Positions 46,000 through 57,587 of a stretch of DNA of 64,000 nucleotides are shown here, one piece after another; within the stretch, counting starts at the first letter, position 1; each line of letters opens with the position of its first letter. This DNA comes from Rhyzopertha dominica (Eukaryota > Arthropoda > Insecta > Coleoptera > Bostrichidae): contig QCXZ01000041.1 of NCBI GenBank assembly GCA_025024175.1, positions 2,909,786-2,973,785 of the forward strand, in the 5' to 3' direction. The notes below the pieces were generated by a model. It saw nothing but the letters and a program-made list of their open reading frames with translations, was not told the origin of the DNA and did no database searches. The position numbers were made by a program, and so were the translations under genes.

Positions 46000-46660
46000 A
46001 GATCGACGTACAGATCGATGTATTTTGAACTGCAGAATTCAAAAATGTGCTCTAAAATGAGCTAGGACTGCGGGCGGCCTAAATAAGGACACTTTCCGAG
46101 AGAACTGTTGTAGCTAGCGACCAACTGAGGCCATTCCGAAATTCAGGAGGTCCAAATCAGTAAGTATACTTGTATTCAGCTGAATCGGAGACGAAAAAAT
46201 TTTAAAGTCAAAAAGGAACAAATAAGGACACTTTCCGAGCGAACCGTTGTAGCTAGCGACCAACTGAGGCAATTCCGAAACTCAGGAGGTCTAAATCAGT
46301 AAGTATACTTGTATTCAGCTGAATCGGGGATGAAAAAATTTTAAGGTCAAAAAAGAACAAAGGCGCTAGCCTCGAATGTTTTGTGATTTTTGACAAAAAA
46401 ATAAATTTAGCTCAAAGTCGACGTACATATGTATTTTGAAATGCAGAATTCAAAAATGTGCTCTAAAATGAGCTAGGACTGCGGGCGGCCTAAATAAGGA
46501 CACTTTCCGAGCGAACCGTTGTAGCTAGCGACCAACCGAGGCCATTCCGAAATTCAGGAGGGCCAAATCAGTAAGTATACTTATATTCAGCTGAATCGGA
46601 GACGAAAAAATTTTAAGGTCAAAAAAGGCCAAAGGATGCTAGTATTGGCAGAGCACAAAG
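46000..46660 (+). repeat. complex tandem repeat (three ~138-bp blocks, two ~80-bp blocks)
   Basis: A block starting AAATAAGGACACTTTCCGAG occurs three times (about 46082, 46220 and 46492), each about 138 bp with around 95% identity. An ~80-bp leader (GCAGAATTCAAAAATGTGC... to GGGCGGCC) precedes the first and third. The middle copy instead directly follows the first, so the array is (leader-block)(block)(spacer, leader-block). No coding frame is shared. It ends against a (TCAGG)n run. Confidence 0.85.
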
Positions 46661-46676
46661 GTCAGGTCAGGTCAGG
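46659..46676 (+). repeat. short (TCAGG)n run
   Basis: GGTCAGGTCAGGTCAGG contains three TCAGG units. TCAGG is the telomere repeat of many beetles. Three units can occur by chance. Confidence 0.5.
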
Positions 46677-47506
46677 TAACAAAAAATGTCATAAATTTTA
46701 ATCACTCGTAGAACTCATCAAATGCAATAACGTTTTAGTCAAAATTTATAAGTATTTTTTTAATAATTTTTAATAATAAAAACCTACCTACTATGTTACT
46801 ATGGTAATTAATGATTTTTTATTCCACTCAATAATGGTGTGGATATCTTGATATCTAATTGTTCTAAATACCTAATCAGTGTACCGAAAGGGGTTCGAAT
46901 AGACATATATGAGAAGCTTTGGTGTAGTAATTAATATCTGGAAAACTATCGTACTTAATGTTAGAACTTAAAACAATAAAGTCTAACAATTTACTATTCC
47001 AATTTTGACACTATTCAGGTAAGTTTATATCATTAAAAAAGTTACACGAAAAAAAATATCGACGCAATTCTTAAAAAAAAATAGCCGATGCCAACTCAAT
47101 ATCCAGCTTAAGAAGAGAAAGGAAGAAAAAACCGCAAAGCTCCGTGAAGTAGGATATCCATACTTCTTAATCTGTGTGAATAATTGCACAATAGCCCTTA
47201 TTGTTGGGTTTTCTAGCACAATATATCGTGTTGTGCGGTACTTTAGGCCGCATTGAAGCCGCGGAAGGTCAATGTGTGCCCAGCTGTACACCAAGGAATA
47301 TATTTTACATCGGCGTGACCGTAGGACACACGCATGGGATTAGAAACCACATCCTGCTCGTAAAAAAGCTACAACCTGAAAGAATTTCGCAAATAAACAC
47401 TGCGTTCGTCCATACACGGCAGATGCACGTAATTGAAATGCATTGATTTGAAATTGATTGATTCACTGTGAGAGTGCATATGCAATATACGTTACACACT
47501 TAGATG
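46677..47506. other. spacer, nothing recognised
   Basis: Frames at 47025-47294 (-), 47201-47446 (+) and 47305-47499 (-) overlap and lack motifs. Confidence 0.3.
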
Positions 47507-47640
47507 TTTTCGGAAAAATGCTGCCACTATCTACCTCTGACAAAAAGTTAGAAAGAAGAGAGCAACCTGACACAGGTTAACACAGAATTTTTAAAGAACA
47601 TAAATAAATCGCCAAGGAAGCAAGATGTAGAAAAAAAGGT
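47507..47640 (-). mobile_element. decayed PLE terminal-repeat fragment (copy 4)
   Basis: The stretch TTTTCGGAAAAATGCTG... CCTGACACAGGTTAACACAG... ATAAATCGCCAAGGAAGCAAGATG follows 30018-30165 of copy 2 with many differences, so it is an old 3' end of the same PLE family. No coding part is adjacent. Confidence 0.5.
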
Positions 47641-48699
47641 TCGTAAAGGCTCTTCGGTAGTCACTNCCAGAGCGCATCAAAATTATTCAAAATAAACAAA
47701 ACAAAATAAAATCTCAAGCGAGATATTGGAAACTGAAGAAATGTTAGAGATTATTCAAAAGTTGGCTATACCTTTAAAACGAAAGATACCGAGATGAATT
47801 TCTTCCTAAATCCAGCAGTTCTGACTGCAGATATCACTCTCTTTTATATACTATAGAATAGTTCAAAAACAGTCAACTCAAAAGGATCAAGCTTCAACAA
47901 AAAATTCTTCGAGTCAACCTTCTTCCCACGTAAGGGTTCCCCGATACAAGTCCCGATATTATCGTCCTATAAAAGAGGATTTCGTCCAGTAATTCAACTC
48001 GATACGCTCACCACGATTAGGTTTTAGCAACGTGGCATTCACCTTAATCACAGCTTTCTTAGGTCCGTTGCAAACTAGCTCTGAGACGACCTCCAAAGGG
48101 TAGGTGGACAATGGCTCGGCGATTTTTCGGGGCATATCACATGTGTGCCGTTTTTTTTTTACAAAGAACACGTTAGGGCTGTCATGTACGATAAGCTTTT
48201 GTCGTGTGGATTAGTAGTGTCAAATGTACAAGATGGAAACATAAGCCAGGTCAGAGTCCATCAAAAAGGGACGGTCTTTAAAAAAACCGACAATTTTTGT
48301 GATGAAATCGACATCATTCGTGGTTTATTCTGGGGCTTTTCTATGGGTAACAAAATGTAATGCTTGCTCGAATTTTCTCATTTATTTATCTATTCTTTAT
48401 ATACGGTGAATATTGGCTGTATCTTTATTTATTTATTTTACAGTCTACAGGTGAATACCCAACAGTTGCAAAGTTGATTTTCATCATTCATGCATGCAGG
48501 GACTTCACCTAAACTATTCAAAATTTTTTTGGATTCACAGATATATCGAATTCAATGTTCCTTATATATTGTTTATGTGCCTTTTCAATATCTGTTTTTA
48601 TCTTTGTACTACGGCGTTTGAAGTTAACTAGAATTTGAGTATAGCTGACGAAGAATGGATTTTTCTTGAATATCCTCGATAATACTGCCATTAAACCAA
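47641..48699. other. spacer, nothing secure
   Basis: A 70-codon minus frame (47959-48171) has plausible protein-like composition (PRKIAEPLSTYPLEVVSELV) but no family I recognise. The plus frame 48145-48360 overlaps it in part. One ambiguous base lies at about 47666. Confidence 0.3.
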
Positions 48700-49012
48700 G
48701 GAGGATATTTGTTTTATGTCTTGTCCCAGGCGGTTCGTGGTCTTCCTCTTATCTCCCTTGATCCAGGCATGGCTTGCAATACCTGTTTTGCTGTACGCGT
48801 GTTTCCCATCCGCACTAAGTGTCCAAACCACGCATGTTGCCTTTCTTCTATGATTTTTAGCACTGGTTTAACCCCGGGTTCACTTCACACTATATCGTTT
48901 CTTATCCTATCTCTTCTCGAAATGTCTTTTATTCTTCTTAGATACATCATTTCTACTGCCTGAATTCTGCTTTTAGTCCTTTCTGTCAGTACCCATGATT
49001 CACACCCGAACA

Positions 49013-49204
49013 TCAGTATGGAGCAGTATGTTCTTTTGTTGTACGCGACACTTCCCTTTTGTTTATAAAGTCTCTAAGACTGTGGTATAGTCTGGTCGCA
49101 CTGTTTACCCTGGCTTCTATTTCTTGTTCTTGTCTTCCCGTTTGTTCGACTGTCACTCCTAAATACTTGAACCATGACACTTGCTCCAGCTTTTGTCCAT
49201 TCAA
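49013..49204 (-). pseudogene. RT thumb region (RTE-like)
   Basis: Reads VSWFKYLGVTVEQTG and EIEARVNSATRLYHSLRDF, the YLG block after the palm in RTE-type RTs. Frame-shifted from both neighbours. Degraded C-terminal blocks continue to about 48700. Confidence 0.75.
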
Positions 49205-49225
49205 TTGTATATTCAGATTCTTCTC

Positions 49226-49839
49226 TTAGTTTGAAATAGTCATAACTTTTGTTTTCGTTAAGTTCATGTTCATGTTGTATATTTGCAGTACCGCTTGCCA
49301 TATTTGTAGTTTCTCTTGCAGCATCTTTTCTGTGCTCGTAATTATCGCCACATCGTCTGCGAATGCACATTCTTCTATCTGTATAATGTTCAGATTTCTG
49401 TACCCTATGGCTAATTTTCCAGTATGCAGCCTTCTGCATTCTTTAATTACATCATCCATAAGAACTGCGAAGAGCACAGGGCTCAGCACTCCGCCCCGTT
49501 TGAGCCCTTCATCACTAACAAATGTTTCTGAGCTTCTGTTGTTTGTTCTTAAGTAGCATACATTTCCACAATATAAACTTTGTACTGCTCTTATTAATTT
49601 GTTATCTACTCCCCTCCGTTTCAAACTTGTCCAAATCCTTTCTTTCGGTGCGCGGTCGAACGCTTTCTCTAAGTCTATGAATCCTATGAGGGCTTCCTTA
49701 TTTTGAGTTAATATTTTGCTGGCGGTCTGATTTAGGGTAAAGATATGATCCTGTATACTATGGCACTTTATGAATCCACATTGTGCCTCGTCTAATTGGT
49801 TATCGATTGTATTTTGCAGTCTCCTTTCGAGGATGATTT
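49226..49839 (-). pseudogene. RT palm (RTE-like), catalytic box intact
   Basis: Continuing in phase after the stop, the frame reads LDEAQCGFIKCHSIQDHIF, IGFIDLEKAFDRAPKERIW (motif A), EGLKRGGVLSPVLFAVLMDD (motif B) and ECAFADDVAIIT (catalytic FADD), then NLTKTKVM. All key palm residues are present. The final thumb region is in a different frame (49013-49204, WFKYLGVTVEQTGRQEQEI). Confidence 0.85.
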
Positions 49840-49840
49840 C

Positions 49841-50230
49841 CTAAAGTTTTTCTATTGTGCTTAGGAGAGTAATGCCTCTGTAGTTGGTATATTCTTTTTT
49901 GTCCCCTTTTTTGTAGATCGGCAGTATTACACCCACCGTCCAGTCACGTCGGACTTTTCCTTCGTCCATTGCTCTGTTGAATATGTCTGTCAACATTTTC
50001 ATTCCCCTTCCTCCGATGTTTTGTATCATTTCAGTTGTCACCATGTCATGCCCTGGCGCTTTACCCCTCTTAAGCCTTTTGGCAGCATTTATGACTTCTT
50101 GGAGTGTCATTTCTTCTAGATTGTTTGCATTTGGGACCTCTAGTACATTGTTTGTGTTACTGTAATGTAGAGATTTTGTGTTTTGTGTCAGTTCTTGAAA
50201 ATATTTTTTCCATCTGTCGAATGAAGGCAT
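49841..50230 (-). pseudogene. RT finger region (RTE-like)
   Basis: The frame has RWKKYFQELTQ, LKRGKAPGHDMVTTEMIQNI, the KxGKAPGxD block, and VILPIYKKGDKKEYTNYRGI, then LLSTIEKL and a single stop codon at about 49840. The downstream frame is in phase and continues the protein, so one point stop separates two long open pieces. Confidence 0.8.
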
Positions 50231-50262
50231 CTGCTTCTGTTAAAATCCTACCTTCTTTGTCT

Positions 50263-50610
50263 TTAATAGTCCTGTTCTATTTGCTGTATTCCCTCGATTT
50301 CATTGTCTATTATATTTTTGTATTTCTGAGCAATGTTGGGCTGTGTAAGCTTGAACGATTTTATTCTTTCGTTTGGTTTTTTGCTAACTCTATTTTGCGG
50401 CTTTACTTTCTCAGTATCCTTTATCCATAGTTTGGCCATAACCAAATAGTGGTCAGAATATATTTCGGATCCCCTTCGTACTCTGACATCTCTAACATTG
50501 TTATGGAAGCATCTTTCGGTAATTATGTAGTCTATGATAGATCTCTCTCCCATACTTAGTACTTGTGAATCTGTGTATATCTCTGTGCATATAAAATGTA
50601 TTTGTAACAA
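50263..50610 (-). pseudogene. endonuclease C-terminal part (RTE-like)
   Basis: The frame reads TDSQVLSMGERSIIDYIITE, then RVRRGSEIYSDHYLVMAKLW. The YSDHYLV matches the SDHxLV motif with the catalytic Asp-His pair of APE-type endonucleases. Just upstream, in another frame, GRRLLDYCMQFDLIVTNTFY continues the domain. A frameshift near 50257 separates it from the RT. Confidence 0.8.
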
Positions 50611-50690
50611 TTAAATCAAACTGCATGCAATAATCCAGCAGTCTTCTACCGTTGTTGTTTCGCTTCTTTCCACCCTTCACTCTTTATCCG

Positions 50691-51269
50691 ACAACATAGC
50701 ATACATAAATTGGAAATCTGCCTTCCGAAAGTTATAACAATCTGAGTAAGCACATTCTAGATTGATCTTGTTATTCATTTAATTTGCACGTAATTTCCAA
50801 TGTTGAATGATGATCATGCTTTCTTATTAGCAGATCCAGTGATTTTTAAACGAAACAGAGCAGGTTAAGAAAAACAAGTCTAGAAGTCTTTAAGGTAGTT
50901 AAGAACAAAATTGTCAATAGAATATGGCGCAATCGCCATATTGAAATATATGCGAAGCTAACCAAAATATGAAGACTTCTGCTAGCTGAAGAACGCCTCA
51001 CATAATCAGAGAAATTAAACTCACAAGCATTAGAAAGTTACTGGAGCAGAAATAAAGAATCAAAGAAAAGGAATCTAAAATTTATTTACGAATTCGTTAT
51101 TAAACACAGTACAATCGCTGTTTCAAATAGCTTAGCTCATTTGGAAGAATTAAAAGAAACTTGTTGCTCTCACTTCGATCGACTCTTGATTAAATTGTGT
51201 TATTCCTACAAACTTTACAAAAGCATAAGGAATGTCCCTGATATCGAGGCATAAAACACTTATCCAACC
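50691..51269. other. AT-rich spacer, nothing recognised
   Basis: No recognisable feature upstream of the RTE-like truncation point. Confidence 0.3.
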
Positions 51270-51480
51270 AAATACATCATAATAATAAAGGCGATCCACG
51301 CCGTCTCTCGGATGTGGACCAACGAGGGTCACACGTATCTCGGCTAGAATCTGTCGGGGGCCAGGGGTCAGACCTTTGTACTGTTTGTCCTTTCTCGTTT
51401 CTGGTTTCTTTAGATCTTTTATCGCTTTCCGCTTATCTCTCACCCCCGCGTCGCGTTCATACAAGGATCGTTGACAAGGG
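51270..51480. promoter_or_regulatory. small GC-rich island
   Basis: CpG-containing block. The minus frame 51150-51464 is open across it but has no recognisable motif. Candidate noncoding element or exon, unresolved. Confidence 0.25.
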
Positions 51481-52685
51481 GCTTTTATAGCTTTTTTATA
51501 ATGGAATTAAGATAAGTGTCTGCGTTCATTAAAATCGGGCGAGTGTTGTGACAGTTCGGACTGAGGTATTGAATACTGCTGGGAAAATCTTAAAAAAAGG
51601 TATCCATAATAAACTATATTTAGTAGCAACGAACATATTCGTCAGACAATAGATTTAATCGAACTAGAAGATGTCTAGTACCATTCAGATGTTATATTAT
51701 CTCAGGCCACCAATGAAAAAATCGTCGTTTAGAATTTACTAGAAGTTTTTTTTTGCATGATATCGCAGCAGCCTCTGTTATTCATATCAACATATAATAT
51801 GGCAATTATAAACTAATCAAGCGCTATAATGTACAAAGGAATAACCTGTTCTTGGAACCTGCATCGTCAACTCCCTCTGTTTTAGAAAGCTACAAAAATA
51901 TAATAACAAATTAAACGAACAAAAAAAATGGTATGAGGTAACGAAGTAATAGAACTATTTATTATACAAAGGTCAGTGTAATTACGAAATTTTGGACGCC
52001 ATTTAATGCGCCTGCAATGTTTTTGTGACACAAATTTTTCTGCACTTTTAAGTCGCTTTATTTAAACCGAAATCTACACGAAATTAAGAATTTATTCTAA
52101 GAACCGTTCACGATATCAGCGCAGTGGCATGTTAACTGGGACAAATCGAAAATCTATTCGTCCTTGATGATGTTTACATTAATATCTTGTCATGTTGTCA
52201 TTAATCTTTGTCATATTCGAATGGTTATGGCCGAAGTGTCCTAGCGTGAGTAACGATTCGTTGTATTTTTTGTAATTCAAAGAAATTGCCGTCGAGGATA
52301 GGTAGTTCATTTGAAACAACAACCCATGTATTTAAAGGCTAAGCAATGAGCAGATGTTGTTTAATATACTTTGAGATAAAAGCTAATCATGTCTAGTAAA
52401 ATGAGAAAATTCGTGATCAGCATAGAACAGATATATAAATTGAAAAACGCGTTGGCATTAAGTGCATGTACTTTTTGGTTCAGTTTTTAAATCGTTTCGT
52501 TCTTTGGCATATTTTTGTTTCTCCAGATCTTTAAATCGCTACAAGATAAACAAACGTCGTTTAGGTTTTGGGTGTACTAAATCTGAAAACGTGAAATCAC
52601 GTGATCTGAACTAGCAAAACTGCCTGTAGTAGTAATGAGGATTGCATCTTCTATATAGCATAAGAGAAAAGAACAGGACTACACA
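51481..52685. other. AT-rich spacer, nothing recognised
   Basis: No recognisable feature. Confidence 0.3.
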
Positions 52686-53505
52686 AAAAAAAACAATTGT
52701 TGGAAGTGCTTGGCACAAAAATTTTTTCGAAGAAATTTAAAATTAACATTCTCGCTTCTGAATATGGACACACCATTCTACGATTACCCCCATATCATTG
52801 CATTTTCAACCCCATTGAAATGATATGGGGGCAGTTGAAACAAAGAATTCGACGAGGGAACACCGGTGGAAAATTTAGCAATGAAATGCTGCTAAAAATT
52901 TACTCGAAGCTGAAATAACAAGTGTCGATGCATGGAGAAATTCAGTGCGGCATATACTGGACATTGAAAATCGGTACAGAGTGAATCATGTACAAGAATT
53001 AATAATAGAAGTTAATCGTGATTTTAGCAGTGAAAGTGATAGTGAGTAATTTTTTTTGGTTTGTGACTCTTGTAATGTGGTTATCAACATAATCGATACC
53101 GTGTATAAATTTTGTGCACTGTTGTAAATTTTTTCTAACAAATGTAAATAATTTTCTACTTACTGATTTGTATGTTTTTATATTAAATTTGTATAAATTC
53201 GTTATGACATGCAAAAGCTTTTATTTTATACATCGGAAAATTTAAACCCAATAAATAATCACATAAAAATAGATCACGGGTCGCGCCAGTTAGCATCAGG
53301 TCTGCATTAAATAAAATTTGTTAAAAAAGCTTCTATATTTTATTGATTGCTAAATTATCACAACCAACAAATTTCAAAAATTTATAGTGGAAAAGTTAAA
53401 ATTTTAGCCAACAAGATTTTTTTTATACGGCCCATTTAGGAACTTTAAAGCGTGCGACTAATCCCAATAGTTTAGGACGGCCGACCATCAAGCTGTAAAA
53501 CCCTC
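52686..53505 (+). mobile_element. Tc1/mariner-like transposon, copy B (5'-truncated)
   Basis: Closely similar to 4465-5275 over its whole length, including the 3' noncoding part and the common end GCTGTAAAACCCTC. It starts abruptly within the transposase gene, so the 5' part is lost. Together with copy A it fixes the 3' terminus of the family. Confidence 0.85.
52697..52918 (+). pseudogene. transposase C-terminal piece (copy B)
   Basis: The frame reads ASEYGHTILRLPPYHCIFNPIEMIWGQLKQRI. The third catalytic Glu (NPIE) is kept, unlike in copy A where it is Ala. It ends early at a stop compared with copy A. The catalytic Asp pair lies in the missing part. Confidence 0.85.
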
Positions 53506-53840
53506 TGCATAAGTGAGTCTCATAGATTGTTGCTTGATACTTTACAAACGTACGCCTCGAAACAGAATTCATTTTAAGTATACTTCACTCAAAACTTCTC
53601 TAAAGAATTTCGTAAAATTTGACACATACCTAATTAACGTCTTGAATATCACATAAAAGCGACCAATTAACTTGAAAATCATCATATAATTTTTTAAATC
53701 TAAACTGATTACATTCAGCGCTCATGTCGAATGATGCTGGGACCTGATGATGTAACATGTAAACGTTTATTATTTGTCTGCTGATCAGCAAAAGTGACTT
53801 TCACTAAAAATTTGGTGAAAAGGAGGTCTACTGAAGAGCT
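53506..53840. other. spacer, possible second ribozyme-like relic
   Basis: CCTGATGATGTAACATGTAAACG near 53750-53772 resembles a decayed CTGATGA...GAAAC arrangement, but GAAA is not intact. Confidence 0.3.
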
Positions 53841-53900
53841 TCTACTGAAGATGGCAGTTTAGCCGCCGAAATACGTATTTGCATTTTCTGATTTATTGTG
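53841..53900 (+). ncRNA. dispersed hammerhead-like motif, copy b (best core)
   Basis: CTGAAGA (53845-53851), a GGC...GCC hairpin, GAAA (53868-53871) and the palindrome ATACGTAT followed by T match the order of hammerhead elements CUGANGA, stem II, GAAA, stem III, UH. Stem I is weak here (two pairs at most next to the core). A duplicated CTACTGAAGA lies directly upstream (53828-53837). Relatives are at 44022-44084 and 61795-61860. Confidence 0.35.
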
Positions 53901-53999
53901 ACAAGAGCTCGTCATATATCGTTTAATAAGAACAAAAGCAACCTCAGCTCGAATTTTATTGTCTTCCGGAAACATTATTTAAAGAGACAGAATAATTGT

Positions 54000-54620
54000 A
54001 ACAATAGTCCCTTTTTACTGACCCACATTAACTTCTTCTGCGACAGGTGTTTTCCTCCTCCATCGTCCTAAACAAAAACCGTTTTGTATACCTTTGTTTC
54101 TTGAAATTTCGCACACTCACAGTTACAAAGGGACGGCTTATCATTCAGGGCAGCCCCTGCCTGCGCCCCATGAAAAACGTCCGTGTCCGGCATTAAAAAC
54201 CACCTGTCCCACCGAATTAAGAAAGTTTAAATTCACAGGTTCGCAGCGTAACAATTTCTCTTTATATCCCGTCCCGTGAAATTGGCCGAGACGCAGCTAT
54301 GCGCGCGTTGCGTAAGGGCGATCTCGGCGTGCGATAGACGAATTTGACTATGGACATTAATTTCAGACCCTCATCAAGGTGAAATAACGTCCCGAATTTT
54401 TCGCCGCTTGCAACCTGTCTAATCCACCCCCTTTGGTCAGCGCCCGGCCTGTTTCTTAATTTTATGCTGCACCCTGCGTCGGGGGATGTGTCTGAATTTT
54501 TATGAGCCGCGCATATACGGGCGCAGTTCGCCGTCTTGTTAATTTGACCTTTCACATCGTAATTATATGCTTTATCCAAAGGCTTCATTCTGTTTAATCA
54601 TACCCTGACGCGGGGGGGGG
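54000..54620. promoter_or_regulatory. GC-rich island, candidate conserved noncoding element
   Basis: A 600-bp non-repetitive CpG-containing block with mirrored frames (54094-54279 +, 54262-54588 -) lacking motifs. It ends at a run of 13 G (54612-54624). Candidate host regulatory element by inference. Confidence 0.35.
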
Positions 54621-55019
54621 GGGGTTGTCCGCTTCTAACTCCTTACTTTTTACTTGAAAAAGAATTTGACGGTACTCTTCGGCAAAAATTTGAATGAAGT
54701 AAAAATTTTTTGGCATTAGCTGTTAAAAAACAAAAGTAAACAGCAGTGATATTACTATCAAATTTCGGTTTTTAACCTGATAGCTAAAAGATATACAGCA
54801 GTAATGACGTAATTCGCATTTCCCTCTATCACAATGTTTTCAACGAAATTTACCGGCAGATCGTATAAACACCCTGCAAATACTAAACACTGAAATTGGG
54901 ATAAGAATTTCAAGAACAGCATCATTGCTGAGAAATGAAGCTACAATTGAAGCCAAAGGTCATCAAAATCGGATTAGCCGTTCGAGAGAAAATTCATTTT
55001 AGTAGTCAATTTTTAGTAT
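54621..55019. other. spacer, nothing recognised
   Basis: It may contain the degraded 5' part of the following retroelement, but no motif was found. Confidence 0.3.
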
Positions 55020-55059
55020 ACTACGCCGTATAGACATTGTTTGCGGAAAACTTTCATTC

Positions 55060-55723
55060 AGTCATAAGTGTCAAGTTTACATATGTGTTATTTATGTACC
55101 TCCCTCTATATCAGTCCAAGATTTTGAGGATTTGGTGGATTTATTTGAAAATTTTAGTACATTTGCAGAAGACAACTTAATTATTATTGGTGGCTTAAAT
55201 GTGCCACTGTATACACGAGTAAAAAATGATCGTAAATGTGTATTATTGGAAAACTTTCAACACTTTCTGTATTTGACTCAATTTAATTCTGTTGTTTACA
55301 TCAATAATCGTGTGTTGGATTGGGTGGTAAGTGGTAAGGTCGGTCGATAGCTTTGTTCTGGAAGATAACTTTCATCCGTGTCATAATATTAGTTTCTGTA
55401 GTAATGCACTTAACCACGGTCCTTTTACATGTGACTTTAGCGTTAGGTCTTTCAATTTTAGGGAAGCAGACTTCATTTCTATGTATAAATTATTTGCTGA
55501 TGTAAACTGGTGTAGCTTATATAATTATGAAGATGTCAACACAGTTTGTGATGCGTTCTATGATATTATTTATAGTATCTTTAGTTGTACTGTGCCTCCT
55601 ACCGTTGTTAGGAACAAGAACTATCCCCTGTGGTTCACTAAAAAATGTATCGGACTGATAAAGAGGAAAAACCGTGTGCATGGAAAATATACAGCCACGG
55701 GTAACGTTACTTTCTATGATTAA
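55060..55723 (+). pseudogene. AP endonuclease domain of the jockey-like element
   Basis: Reads QVYICVIYVPPSISVQDFED, then LIIIGGLNVPLY, where the family has GDxN, so a catalytic Asp is Gly. A frameshift near 55345 leads to VDSFVLEDNFHPCHNISF, the SDHxP-like block with His kept. The linker to the RT follows (YPLWFTKKCIGLIKRKNRVH). With the Asp lost, nicking activity is unlikely. Confidence 0.75.
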
Positions 55724-55744
55724 TTCAGGAGGCTGCGTGCACAG

Positions 55745-56450
55745 GTGAAAAATAAAATTAAGATAGACTACAAGCAATACATGGAGAAAATCGAAAATGG
55801 TATCATTATGGATACTACGAGCTTTTGGAAGTATGTGCGCAATAAAAAAGGAAATTCCAGAATACGTGGTGTAATGACTTACAACGGCAGTGAACTAAAT
55901 AGTGCAGACAGTATTGTAAATGCTTTTCGCGATTACTTTAACAGTGTATATATTGTCCCTGATATGAAGTTTACTTATGACGGCATTAAAGACAGAAATA
56001 TGAGTCTTAATTTTAAGGTTACGGAATCTCTTTTGAAGACGTCGAATCTGCCTTAAAACAAGTTAAAAATAAACCAACAATGGGGTTTGATAATGCGCCG
56101 GCATATATTGTTAAAGATTGCGCTTCCGTATTTGTTCATCCCTTGCTGTACATTTATAATTTAATACTAAGAACTTCAATATTCCCTGATATATGGAAAA
56201 ATACTAAAGTATGTCCAGTATTAAAAAGGGTGATGCAACTTTAGTTGCCAACTACAGACCTATTTCGATTTTATACAACTTTTCTAAAGTTTTTGTGTCT
56301 ATCATGTATAATTATCTACACCACAATGTACGGAACCTGATAACGCCTGCACAACATGGTTTTATGAAAACAAATCAACCGTTACCAACTAGGCCACTTT
56401 ATCGCAATTTATCTCAGAATCGCTCGATGTTCAGGGTCAAGTGGATGTAG
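55745..56450 (+). pseudogene. RT finger region of the jockey-like element
   Basis: Pieces in three frames read TTSFWKYVRNKKGNSRI and NAFRDYFNSVY (55745-56056), then VKNKPTMGFDNAPAYIVKDC and, in 56211-56450, LVANYRPISILYNFSKVF and LITPAQHGFM. All are standard non-LTR RT blocks. Frameshifts lie near 56040 and 56435. Confidence 0.8.
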
Positions 56451-57139
56451 TGTACGCTGATTTTCAAAAGGCCTTTGATCGTATCGATCATAATATTCTT
56501 GTTCATAAACTTGCCGCCTATGGTTTGTCTGAGTCTCTTGTCGCTTTAATTCGGTCCTACTTGCACGATCGCAAGCAAATTATTCTTTATAATCAATGCA
56601 GTTCACTTCCATATATAGCGATGTCAGGGGTACCGCAAGGTTCAAATTTGGGACCGCTCCTATTCCTCATTTTTATCAATGATGTAACTGACGTTTTGGA
56701 ATGCAACAAACTTCTGTTTGCCGACGATCTTAAGCTTTATAACAATATCAATGTTTTCGAAAACACCCTTGATCTACAAAGAAACATCGATAATCTTAGC
56801 ACTTGGTGTTGTAGAAACCGATTAGATCTCAATGCTGATAAGTGTTTTGTGGTAACTTATTCTAGAAGACGCAGTCCCATTGTTTTCCAATATAGCATAG
56901 GTACTCGCATTTTGAGACAGTCTAACCAGATTAAAGATTTGGGCGTTCTTTTCGTCTCATCATTTACTTTCAGTGAACACATTAATAGAATAGTTTCATC
57001 AGCTTACAAGGCTTTGAGGTTTATCTACAGGAACTGCAGTGAATTTTCAAATAACAGTATTACTTACCTCATAAGATTCAAACTTGAATACTGTTCACTG
57101 ATATGGTATCCTATTTATATTTATCAAAAAATCAGATAG
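56441..57139 (+). pseudogene. RT palm and thumb of the jockey-like element, longest intact piece
   Basis: A 232-codon frame with motif A (VYADFQKAFDRIDHNIL), motif B (SGVPQGSNLGPLLFLIFIND), the catalytic box LLFADDLKLY, motif D (RLDLNADKCFVVTYSR), the IKDLGVLF block and the thumb-side RFKLEYCSLIWYPIY. All catalytic Asp residues are present, so the domain itself looks intact. The protein around it is broken by shifts, and the frame starts mid-domain. Confidence 0.9.
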
Positions 57140-57149
57140 AAGGGCTACA

Positions 57150-57587
57150 GCGAAGGTTTATGAAATTTTTGTCGTACCTACTCGATGGTACTTATCCTTC
57201 CCAAGGTTTCGACCACAAAAACTACTAACTAGACATCATCTTTCATTGTTGGAAGAACGTCGAATACTAGTCTCGATTGCATTATTATATAAAATCTTAA
57301 ACCACAGAGTTAATTGTGAGGCGCTCTTATCCAAAGTTCAGTTCTTTGTCCCTAGGATCTCCTCTAGACAGAACGTTACTTTCTGCTGCCGATTTAGCAG
57401 AACAAATGCACTGCTTGGATCACCTGTATCAATTATGTGTACCAACTTTAATGCCGTCTCCGATATATGTGACACAAATTTTAATACCCTCAGTAACATC
57501 TTGAGTGTTGTATCTGATTATATCTCGCAACGTATTACCTACCCACAACATTTGACTTACTTTAGTTATAATTTATTTACTTTGTAG
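57150..57587 (+). pseudogene. C-terminal region of the jockey-like element
   Basis: The frame 57246-57587 reads LLEERRILVSIALLYKILNHR, the R-x-x-x-S-L-x-x-LYKIxNxxxxC block near the end of jockey-type ORF2. It ends in VVSDYISQRI... before a stop at 57587. Separated from the palm by a frameshift near 57140. Confidence 0.75.

Larger units (their letters stand above)
48700..50690 (-). mobile_element. RTE-like non-LTR retrotransposon, 5'-truncated
   Basis: About 2 kb on the minus strand, from the end of an AP-type endonuclease (from about 50690) through the whole RT to the C-terminal block (RIQAVE, RRIKxISRRDRIRN- and RPPRT-like remains near 48720-48960). It is colinear with typical insect endonuclease-RT polyproteins of RTE type. 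Only a few stops and shifts interrupt it, so it is younger than most RT relics here. Confidence 0.8.

Noticed and set aside
46082..46627. CTGAGGCC...CCGAAATTC inside the 138-bp blocks as a hammerhead core
   Set aside because: The left box is CTGAGGC, missing the invariant A, and stems do not form around it.
47959..48171. 70-codon minus frame with protein-like composition
   Set aside because: No recognisable family, no splice or start signals; left unassigned.
53750..53772. CTGATGATGTAACATGTAAACG as a third hammerhead
   Set aside because: GAAA is replaced by TAAA and no stem I pairing was found.
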